From Kiritimatiellia bacterium (GTDB lineage: Bacteria; Verrucomicrobiota; Kiritimatiellia; SLAD01), in NCBI GenBank assembly GCA_007125875.1, contig SLCI01000216.1, positions 1 through 23,297 of the forward strand: 23,297 bases of DNA, given 5' to 3'. Position 1 is the first letter of the stretch; every line of letters starts with the position of its first letter. This document shows positions 1 through 6,393 of the stretch, piece after piece. The notes under the pieces are model-generated. The model did no database searches and was not told the origin of the DNA. It was given only the letters and a program-made list of their open reading frames with translations. The position numbers and the translations under genes are program-made.

Positions 1-137
1 CCAAAGTCATGTCCATCGCCTAACTTGCTGGAACTGCTATTCAAGCAACCCGTACCTTGACTAATCAAGAGCACGAGCAAGCCAGCTAGCGCGATTCCAG
101 ATCGACCTTTGACCACAGCGGATGTATATGTAGACAT
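1..137 (-). CDS. N-terminal fragment of a putative lipoprotein or secreted protein
   Basis: The reading frame starts at the ATG complementary to 135-137 and runs off the left edge; 45 codons are visible. The product begins with a short basic stretch (K10, R12), then a hydrophobic segment (about residues 14-25), then a Gly-Thr-Gly-Cys with Cys31 followed by a Ser-rich linker. This resembles a lipoprotein signal peptide, although position -3 of the lipobox is Gly rather than the usual Leu/Val/Ile, so cleavage by signal peptidase II is not certain. A GGAG lies about 8 bases before the start. The gene diverges from the next one, with 106 bases between. The mature domain is outside the window, so no function can be given. 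Confidence 0.6.
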   Translation of the reverse strand, partial: MSTYTSAVVKGRSGIALAGLLVLLISQGTGCLNSSSSKLGDGHDF

Positions 138-243
138 AGTGGGCTCCATTCCTCATGCAATAGTGAATACCTGATGCCTTTTTCTGGCAAGTGTTAATTT
201 AGGAGCCCAATCAGTATAGGGACCTTAGCGGAACAGACAGATT

Positions 244-762
244 GTGCGATTCATAGTCATGCTGCTAATTTTCGTTTTCAGCGCTCTGCCAATGGGTGCG
301 AAGGGAAGCGATCACCAGATCGAGATTCTGCTGGGTGAATCATCCAGTGACCATCTGGTCGGCGCGGGGTGGGGGCTTGCTGAACAGCATACGCCGCCTC
401 CTTTTCGTTGGTTATTGCATTTGGAAGGCGACATCGAGGTAGAGTTGGATGTCGCGCAGGATATTGTCTTGGAGTGGATCGGTGCTGCAGCACATTTGAA
501 TTGGCGACGTCAGCGCATCGCTCTTTATGTGAACAATCGGTTTGCGGCTGAGTGGGGGATGCCGGATGACGCTGAGTTTCACGCCTTTCAGGCTGAAATC
601 CCGGCCCACTATTGGCTGGAAGGCACGAATCGGCTGACATGGCGCGCTGCCTATCGCACGCGGCTTGGTCGCAGCCAACGCGAATTCGCTTTTGCAATTC
701 ACTCGATTGTTTTGCGCAGTCTTGATAGCCTTGCCGATCAATTGGACACTGCCGAGCGCTAG
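244..762 (+). CDS. Small secreted protein, beta-rich, function unknown
   Basis: A 172-residue protein with a clear Sec signal peptide (hydrophobic residues 4-16, likely cleavage after the Ala/Gly-rich stretch near residue 21). The mature part has alternating hydrophobic residues and aromatic turns (for example a run around residues 92-103 with LYVNN) and ends in a strand-like segment. This would fit a small jelly-roll or accessory beta-sandwich domain, but I do not recognise a named family. The start is a GTG at 244 with no convincing ribosome binding site; an ATG at 259 is an alternative that would shorten the signal peptide by five residues. It is followed by an 81-base gap before the carbamate kinase gene. 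I infer an extracytoplasmic location and no more. Confidence 0.6.
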   Translation: MRFIVMLLIFVFSALPMGAKGSDHQIEILLGESSSDHLVGAGWGLAEQHTPPPFRWLLHLEGDIEVELDVAQDIVLEWIGAAAHLNWRRQRIALYVNNRFAAEWGMPDDAEFHAFQAEIPAHYWLEGTNRLTWRAAYRTRLGRSQREFAFAIHSIVLRSLDSLADQLDTAER

Positions 763-843
763 AAGCCGTCTGCACAGGGATGAGCTTCAGGCCGCATCTT
801 TAGAGGCTGAGTGTGCGCTGGCTGAATGATAGGGGAATGAAAT

Positions 844-1794
844 ATGACCGAGAAGAAACCGCTCTTAGTTATTGCCGTTGGTGGCAACTCATTGATTACC
901 GATGCCACTCACATGTCCGTACTTGATCAGTACCAAGCCGCGGGCGAAACAGCACATCACATTGCCGGTTTAATCGAAGCCGGCTATCGGGTCGTCGTGA
1001 CGCACGGCAATGGGCCTCAAGTCGGCTTCATCTTATTGCGTTCCGAATTGGCGAAGAGTGTCTTGCATCAAGTGCCATTGGAGAGTTGTGTCGCCGACAC
1101 ACAAGGTGCCATTGGGTATCAGGTTGAGCAGACGCTCGCTAACGAATTGCGTCAGCGCAATCTGAACGTCCAAGTGGCCACCATTATTACACAAGTTGTG
1201 GTGAATCAGCATGACCCTGCCTTCCAGGATCCTACCAAGCCGATTGGGCCGTTTTATGGTGAGGCTGAAGCACGGATGCACGAGCAGGAAGATGGTTGGG
1301 CGGTGCGTGAGGATGCCGGGCGTGGATGGCGCCGAGTTGTCCCTTCGCCGCGCCCGCTCGAGATTGTGGAGCAAACGGCGATCAAGACGTTGCTTGATCA
1401 CGAGATCCTCGTGATTGCTGTTGGTGGCGGCGGTATCCCCGTGGTCCGAAAAGAGAACGGTGACTTGGAAGGGGTCGCCGCTGTAATCGATAAGGACAAC
1501 GCCTCCTGTTTGCTTGCGAAGAACCTGAATGCGGATACGTTTATCATCTCGACCGGTGTGGATAAGGTAATGTTGAATTTCGGCAAGCCGAATCAGCAGG
1601 CGTTAGACGAGGTGTCGCTGGCGGACATCAAGCGATATATCGGCGAGGGGCATTTCGCCAAGGGCAGTATGTTGCCCAAGATTGAGGCGGCAGTGGACTT
1701 TATTGAACATGGTGGGCAACGCGTGATCATTACGCAGCCACACCTCTTAGAGGATGCCATTGTGGGGAAGACCGGTACGCATATCGTACCATAG
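844..1794 (+). CDS. arcC: Carbamate kinase
   Basis: The 316-residue product has the usual length and motifs of carbamate kinase: a nucleotide/phosphate loop AVGGNSL near residues 11-17, THGNGPQVG at 53-61, AIGYQVEQ near 89-96, VGGGGIPVV at 193-201 and DKDNAS at 216-221. The enzyme is cytoplasmic and catalyses ATP + carbamate = ADP + carbamoyl phosphate, normally in the ATP-forming direction at the end of the arginine deiminase pathway or of purine-derived oxamate/carbamoyl degradation. An AGGGGA lies 6-8 bases before the ATG. No arginine deiminase or ornithine carbamoyltransferase gene is present in the window, so the source of carbamoyl phosphate is not shown by context. The threonine synthase gene follows after 10 bases, suggesting cotranscription. 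Confidence 0.93.
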   Translation: MTEKKPLLVIAVGGNSLITDATHMSVLDQYQAAGETAHHIAGLIEAGYRVVVTHGNGPQVGFILLRSELAKSVLHQVPLESCVADTQGAIGYQVEQTLANELRQRNLNVQVATIITQVVVNQHDPAFQDPTKPIGPFYGEAEARMHEQEDGWAVREDAGRGWRRVVPSPRPLEIVEQTAIKTLLDHEILVIAVGGGGIPVVRKENGDLEGVAAVIDKDNASCLLAKNLNADTFIISTGVDKVMLNFGKPNQQALDEVSLADIKRYIGEGHFAKGSMLPKIEAAVDFIEHGGQRVIITQPHLLEDAIVGKTGTHIVP

Positions 1795-1804
1795 GAGAGG
1801 GTGA

Positions 1805-3064
1805 ATGATAGGGTATCAGTGTATTCGATGTGGCCAAGAGTATGCCGCAGATTACGAAGGCTACATCTGTTCCAGCTGTGGCGGCAATCTCGATGTAAAA
1901 TACGATTATTGTCAGATTCGCAGCCAATGGGATGAACAGAACCCGTTTCCCGGCCCGCGACAAGATCAGTTCAAATACGCGTCGCTGATGCCACTCTCGG
2001 ATATCGAGTCGGCTCCGCCGCTGCGTGTTGGTGCGACACCGCTGCATGCCGTGCCTCGATTAGGCGAGTTATTCGGTTTACCGCACCTCATGCTGAAGGA
2101 TGAGGGATTAAATCCCAGCCAATCATTCAAGGACCGCGCCAGCGCCATGATCATTGCCCGCGCCCGCGAAACCGGCGTCGGCGTTGTCTGCGGGGCCAGC
2201 ACCGGGAACGCCGGTAGCTCAATGGCCTGTATGGCGGCCGCAGCCAATATCCCGTGTGTGGTGTTTGTGCCCGAAAAAGCGCCGCCCGCTAAGATAGCTC
2301 AGCTGCTTATTTATGGCGCGCGCGTGATCGCGGTGCGGGGATCCTACGATCAAGCATTCGATTTGTGCGCAACGGTTTGTGAGGCCAAAGGCTGGTTTAA
2401 TCGCAATACTGGCTTCAACCCGTTTACTCGCGAAGGGAAGAAGACCTGCAGTTTTGAGCTGTTTGAACAGCTCGGTGGACAGGCACCTGATCGCGTGATC
2501 GTGCCAACAGGTGACGGCAATATTATTAGCGGAATCTGGAAAGGATTTCGCGATCTGCATGCCGTTGGATTGATTGATGACATGCCGCGAATCGATTGCG
2601 CTCAAGCTGAGGGGAGTGCGGCAATCAGTAACGCGGTGCAGCGTTTGCGCGCATCTGGTGAGATTCCTTCTGGTGCCGATTGGAGCTCCGTCGAGATCGC
2701 ACCTGTGCAGGCGGATACCTTGGCGGACTCTATATCCGTGGATGATCCGCGCGACGGCTTGGCCGCTGTACGCGCCGTAATCGAGTCCGGTGGAGAAGCT
2801 GTGACCGCTTCGGATGAAGCCATCCTCGATGCCATCAAAGAGGTCGCTCGCTTCACCGGTGTCTTCGTTGAACCTTCCTGCGCCTGTGCGTGGGCCGGTT
2901 TAAAGCGATTGGCTGAGCAAGGTCGCGTCCAGGCGGATCAGCGAATTGTGCTCTTGATGACGGGCTCCGGGCTGAAAGACATCCAAAACGCTCGCAAGGT
3001 CGCAGGGGAACCGACGGTGATTGATCCCACGGTCGAAGCGGCGCTCGAGGCCGTGCAGACGTGA
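1805..3064 (+). CDS. thrC: Threonine synthase (PLP-dependent)
   Basis: A 419-residue fold-type II PLP enzyme. It starts with a zinc-ribbon-like pair of Cys motifs (C6/C9 and C22/C25) as in the Thermus/archaeal type of threonine synthase. The PLP lysine is K109 in the motif NPSQSFKDR; a substrate/phosphate loop STGNAG follows at 132-137 and a glycine-rich PTGDGN loop near 236-241 would hold the PLP phosphate. It converts O-phospho-L-homoserine to L-threonine and phosphate, the last step of threonine synthesis, in the cytoplasm. The start ATG lies 10 bases after arcC, with GGAGAGGG just upstream. No hom or thrB gene is nearby. A distantly related PLP lyase is the main alternative, but the Cys motifs and overall layout favour ThrC. 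Confidence 0.9.
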   Translation: MIGYQCIRCGQEYAADYEGYICSSCGGNLDVKYDYCQIRSQWDEQNPFPGPRQDQFKYASLMPLSDIESAPPLRVGATPLHAVPRLGELFGLPHLMLKDEGLNPSQSFKDRASAMIIARARETGVGVVCGASTGNAGSSMACMAAAANIPCVVFVPEKAPPAKIAQLLIYGARVIAVRGSYDQAFDLCATVCEAKGWFNRNTGFNPFTREGKKTCSFELFEQLGGQAPDRVIVPTGDGNIISGIWKGFRDLHAVGLIDDMPRIDCAQAEGSAAISNAVQRLRASGEIPSGADWSSVEIAPVQADTLADSISVDDPRDGLAAVRAVIESGGEAVTASDEAILDAIKEVARFTGVFVEPSCACAWAGLKRLAEQGRVQADQRIVLLMTGSGLKDIQNARKVAGEPTVIDPTVEAALEAVQT

Positions 3065-3107
3065 CGTTTTCTTGCAGGATGCGCGAACATCGACTATCAG
3101 AGACGCC

Positions 3108-3584
3108 ATGAGCGATTCAACCCAGTCAAAACCATTGTTTGAGGTCCATGCGCCGGGCATCGATACGGAAGCCCTTGTGCAAGAGATTCAAGCGGAAGTA
3201 GCCCGTAAAATGGAGGCGGGAGTATATGCCGATGCACGTGTGGCTCGGGCGGAACGGTCCAATTTGGCTACGCTGAGCAATCACGACGAGTTTTTGGCCT
3301 TCTATCTGACCTGTCTACGTGACGCTTCGATTGTCGATATCAACGACTTCGAAATCCGTGAACGTCGGCGCGGTGTCGGGCCATTGCTGGTGCGTTTGAA
3401 GAAATCGATTTGGGGGCTACTAAAGTTTTATACGTACCGCCTCTGGTCGCAACAAAACCAAGTGAACGGATTGCTGGTGACTGCGATTGAAAATCTCGAC
3501 CAGAAATACGCGCAAAAAATTAGTGCTCTGGAAAAGCGGATTGCCGAACTGGAAGGCGAAAAAGCCAGCGATAAGGATGCGTAA
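3108..3584 (+). CDS. Coiled-coil protein associated with glycosyltransferases
   Basis: A 158-residue product from the ATG at 3108; an upstream in-frame start at 3021 exists but would overlap thrC by 44 bases and adds only low-complexity basic sequence. Three parts are visible: an N-terminal amphipathic helix rich in Glu/Ala/Lys (residues about 20-50), a middle part with a basic RERRRG stretch followed by an aromatic, amphipathic region ending in QQNQVNGLLV, and a C-terminal heptad-like coiled coil (about 125-153). Proteins with this layout, with the QQNxxN motif ahead of a coiled coil, occur as separate genes or as extensions next to glycosyltransferases and methyltransferases of surface polysaccharide clusters; this is from memory of such clusters. 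The stop overlaps the next start (TAATG), which implies translational coupling with the glycosyltransferase. No enzymatic motif is seen; a scaffold or membrane-association role is inference. Confidence 0.6.
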   Translation: MSDSTQSKPLFEVHAPGIDTEALVQEIQAEVARKMEAGVYADARVARAERSNLATLSNHDEFLAFYLTCLRDASIVDINDFEIRERRRGVGPLLVRLKKSIWGLLKFYTYRLWSQQNQVNGLLVTAIENLDQKYAQKISALEKRIAELEGEKASDKDA

Positions 3585-4765
3585 TGCCGCGGGCTGAACG
3601 AATCGCATTCATTGCCCCGCGCTTCTCTGAACAGGCGACGATTGGCGGAGCTGAAACCTTGCTCAAGCAATTGGCCTTGCGGGCCGTGCGAGACGGGCGC
3701 GAAGTGCATTTCTTGACCACCTGCGCGAGCGACCACTTTACCTGGGCCAACGACCGCGCTCCGGGGACGTCATCGGTTGATGGTTTGCACGTACACTGTT
3801 TCCCCGTTGACGAAGATCGTGATCTCGAAACATTTCTGCGCGTTCAGCAGTCGATCAGCCGCGACGTACCGGTGACGGCGGATGAAGAGGAAGCCTGGAT
3901 GCAAAACAACGTCAATAGCCAGGCCTTGTATCAGCACTTACGGGCAGAAGGCGGACAGTATGATCGAATTGTGGCAGGTCCTTATCTTTTTGGCCTAATC
4001 TATTATGCGGCATTGATTCATCCGAACAAAACACTGCTGGTACCCTGTCTGCACGACGAACCCTTCGCACGTTTGAAGACCATGCAGCGTTTGTTTGGTG
4101 AAGTGTCGGGTTTTCTCTTTAATACAGAGCCGGAGCAAGAGCTGGCCATACGTCAATTTGGGGACGTAGCACGCAAGGGGCAGGTTGTCGGGATGGGACT
4201 GGAGTCCTTTGAGGCCGATCCGAATGCGTTCGCACAGCGTATTGGTATGGAAGCCCCCTATGTCATGTACGCTGGGCGTCGCGAGCCATTGAAAGGGACG
4301 CCGCTGATTGTCGATTATATGCAGGCTTTTCGGGATCGTACCGGACAAGACATCCGACTGGTCTTTACGGGCAGCGGTCCGATCGATGCACCGGACAGCT
4401 TGTGGCCCTACATACATGATGCCGGTTTCGTCTCGGAACAAGTGAAGCGAGAAGCGATGGCCGGCGCACTGGCCTTCATGCACCCATCAGTCAACGAGAG
4501 TCTTGGCATCGTATTGCTGGAGGCGTGGTTGGCACGTACACCGGCCTTGGTTCATGCCAACGGCGCGGTGTTGCGCTGGCAATGCAAGCAGAGCGGTGGC
4601 GGCGTATGGTTTCGACATTATCCGGATTTTGAACTATCGCTGCAGTGGCTGATTGATCAGCCGGATCTGCGTCGTCGTCTGGGTGAGGCGGGCCGATCCT
4701 ATGTCGAAAAGGTTTACTCTTGGCCGGCTGTTGATCAGCGCCTCTTCGCTCAATTGGACGCCTGA
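3584..4765 (+). CDS. Glycosyltransferase family 4 (GT-B fold)
   Basis: A 393-residue protein with the two-Rossmann layout of GT4 enzymes: an N-terminal acceptor half with IGGAE at 20-24, and a C-terminal nucleotide-sugar half with a YAGRREPLKG strand-loop at 229-238 and the EX7E motif formed by E305 and E313 (ESLGIVLLE). It should transfer a sugar from a nucleotide donor with retention of configuration, at the cytoplasmic face of the membrane, in making a glycan or glycolipid. Donor and acceptor cannot be read from the sequence. It shares one base with the upstream coiled-coil gene and is followed five bases later by the photolyase-family gene, so it is probably in the same transcript. No other polysaccharide genes are in view. 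Confidence 0.88.
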   Translation: MPRAERIAFIAPRFSEQATIGGAETLLKQLALRAVRDGREVHFLTTCASDHFTWANDRAPGTSSVDGLHVHCFPVDEDRDLETFLRVQQSISRDVPVTADEEEAWMQNNVNSQALYQHLRAEGGQYDRIVAGPYLFGLIYYAALIHPNKTLLVPCLHDEPFARLKTMQRLFGEVSGFLFNTEPEQELAIRQFGDVARKGQVVGMGLESFEADPNAFAQRIGMEAPYVMYAGRREPLKGTPLIVDYMQAFRDRTGQDIRLVFTGSGPIDAPDSLWPYIHDAGFVSEQVKREAMAGALAFMHPSVNESLGIVLLEAWLARTPALVHANGAVLRWQCKQSGGGVWFRHYPDFELSLQWLIDQPDLRRRLGEAGRSYVEKVYSWPAVDQRLFAQLDA

Positions 4766-4770
4766 TCTTT

Positions 4771-5967
4771 ATGACCGCCGACTCGCAATCAGCCAGCCTC
4801 TATTGGCAGCCGCGCCGTGATGCCGCACGCGAAGCACTGAATCAATTTCTACCCCACGCGGGAGGTCACTATGCGCGCCAGCGCAATTTTGATCGAGGCC
4901 CGCAGGATCGCGACCATGTTTCGCGCCTGTCTCCATGGGTTCGCGTTCGCGCGATCAGCGAGCCGGAGATTATTCGTGCCGTCTGTTCCCGACACTCGCC
5001 GGAAGCGGCCGACAAGTTCATCCAAGAAGTCTGTTGGCGGACCTATTGGAAAGGGTGGCTGGAGATGCGGCCGTCGATCTGGACCGACTATGTGCAGGCG
5101 GTTCGTGTTGCGAAGACCCAGTGGAAAGATCGGCCTGAATACATTGAGGCTATCGAGGGGCAGACGCAGTCGCCGACGTTCAATGCCTTTTTGCACGAGT
5201 TGCTGGATAACGGTTACTTGCATAACCATGCGCGAATGTGGTGTGCGAGCATTTGGATCTTCACTTTGCGTTTGCCTTGGGAGTTAGGCGCCGACTTATT
5301 CTTACGGCATCTGCTTGACGGTGATGCCGCGGTAAATACGTTGAGTTGGCGCTGGGTTGCCGGATTGCAGACACGCGGTAAGCAGTATGTTGCTCGTCCC
5401 GATAACATCATAAAATATACTGAAGGACGGTTGGGGGAGGGCGAGGTCTTGGCAGAATCGCCCGAGCCTATAATGCCCTTGGAATTGCCGGAGCCGCAGC
5501 CCTTGCCTGCCTTCCCGGAATGTCCGGTAGACGAACGGGGTGGGCTAATCATTACAGAGGATGATGTGTCGGCGAGAGAATGGCTGAATCAGACACATGC
5601 GGTTGCCGGCATCTTCCCTTTGCGCGCTTATCAGGAAGCTGGCATCGCAGCGTCTGTGGTTGAATTTCGCCAATCTTTGCTTCAGGAGGCGGTCGCGCCG
5701 GAGATGGTTTGGAATGAGTCTGAGTCGCTGGCGGATGCGGTCTGTGAGTGGGTAAATCGGAATGCATTGAACTATATTGTCATTGCAGAGCCACCGGTCG
5801 GGTTGGGCCAATCGGTGATCGAGCAACTGTCCGTAATTTGTGATGCGCTTTCGATCCCGCTATACCGCCAACGACATCGATGGGATGAAGCACTTTTTCC
5901 ATATGCGACGCATGGATTCTTTCGATTCAGGAAAAAACTCCCCAAGATTATCCGGCACTGGCTATAG
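4771..5967 (+). CDS. Photolyase/cryptochrome-family FAD-binding protein lacking the N-terminal antenna domain
   Basis: A 398-residue protein. Residues about 33-220 match the helical FAD-binding domain of photolyases and cryptochromes: SRLSPWV at 51-57, QEVCWRTYWKGW at 85-96, GYLHNHARMW at 148-157 and FLRHLLDGD...NTLSWRWVAG at 177-198. The alpha/beta antenna domain that normally precedes this domain is absent. Instead, after a Pro/Glu-rich linker (about 228-256), a C-terminal alpha/beta-looking part follows, with a strand NYIVIAEPP at 334-342 and a terminal HGFFRFRKKLPKII. A subset of proteobacterial photolyase-like proteins shares this layout, as I recall. Repair of DNA photoproducts or blue-light sensing are both possible; the substrate is not determinable. 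It starts five bases after the GT4 stop with little Shine-Dalgarno signal, suggesting coupled translation. Confidence 0.82.
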   Translation: MTADSQSASLYWQPRRDAAREALNQFLPHAGGHYARQRNFDRGPQDRDHVSRLSPWVRVRAISEPEIIRAVCSRHSPEAADKFIQEVCWRTYWKGWLEMRPSIWTDYVQAVRVAKTQWKDRPEYIEAIEGQTQSPTFNAFLHELLDNGYLHNHARMWCASIWIFTLRLPWELGADLFLRHLLDGDAAVNTLSWRWVAGLQTRGKQYVARPDNIIKYTEGRLGEGEVLAESPEPIMPLELPEPQPLPAFPECPVDERGGLIITEDDVSAREWLNQTHAVAGIFPLRAYQEAGIAASVVEFRQSLLQEAVAPEMVWNESESLADAVCEWVNRNALNYIVIAEPPVGLGQSVIEQLSVICDALSIPLYRQRHRWDEALFPYATHGFFRFRKKLPKIIRHWL

Positions 5968-5976
5968 TGCGACGTC

Positions 5977-6384
5977 ATGTTTAATGTTTCGCCAGAAAAA
6001 GAAGCCGCTCTAATCAGACAAATGGAGGCGCTCAAGATTCAGGAAGCAGATCTGAAAGAGCGATTTATCCGCGGTTCAGGGAGTGGCGGACAAAAGATCA
6101 ATAAGACCTCCTCATGCGTCTACCTGATGCATGTGCCTTCGGCCATTGAGGTGAAATGTCAGCAAGCCCGTTCACAGTCGCTCAATCGTTTTTTAGCGCG
6201 CCGCGAGCTCTGTGAGCAGCTGCGCGAACGTATCGAAGGCGAAAAGAGTAAGCGTCAGCAAGCGCGCGAAAAAGTCCGGCGCCAGAAGCGGCGCCGATCA
6301 CGGCGCCAAAAAGCGCGGATGCTGGATGAGAAACGCAAGCAAGGCGAAAAGAAGGCGTTACGCGGGCGAGTTAATCCGGAGTGA
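5977..6384 (+). CDS. Peptide chain release factor-like protein (GGQ domain, ribosome rescue type)
   Basis: A 135-residue protein consisting essentially of the peptidyl-tRNA hydrolase domain of class I release factors. The catalytic GGQ is at residues 37-39 within a GSGSGGQKINK motif, followed by the conserved S/T-rich strand and a Q-x-x-R-SQ segment. The codon-recognition domains of RF1/RF2 are absent. The last 53 residues contain 24 Lys or Arg, like the basic tails of ArfB and of mitochondrial C12orf65/mtRF-R, which thread into stalled ribosomes or bind rRNA. It probably releases nascent chains from stalled ribosomes or 50S-peptidyl-tRNA complexes; which of these is inference. It lies nine bases after the photolyase-family gene and its stop is nine bases from the stop of the convergent kinase gene. 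Confidence 0.88.
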   Translation: MFNVSPEKEAALIRQMEALKIQEADLKERFIRGSGSGGQKINKTSSCVYLMHVPSAIEVKCQQARSQSLNRFLARRELCEQLRERIEGEKSKRQQAREKVRRQKRRRSRRQKARMLDEKRKQGEKKALRGRVNPE

Positions 6385-6393
6385 CAAGCAAGG

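Noticed and set aside
278..775. 165-codon open frame on the minus strand opposite the secreted protein
   Set aside because: It is antisense to a gene with a clear signal peptide and has low-complexity Gln/Arg/Pro composition with no recognisable domain.
3021..3107. Upstream start for the coiled-coil gene
   Set aside because: It overlaps the end of thrC and adds only basic low-complexity sequence; the ATG at 3108 has a GAGA-type site at fair spacing.
6385..6393. Terminator between the convergent release-factor-like and kinase genes
   Set aside because: Only nine bases separate the stops, and no hairpin with a T-tract is seen on either side.
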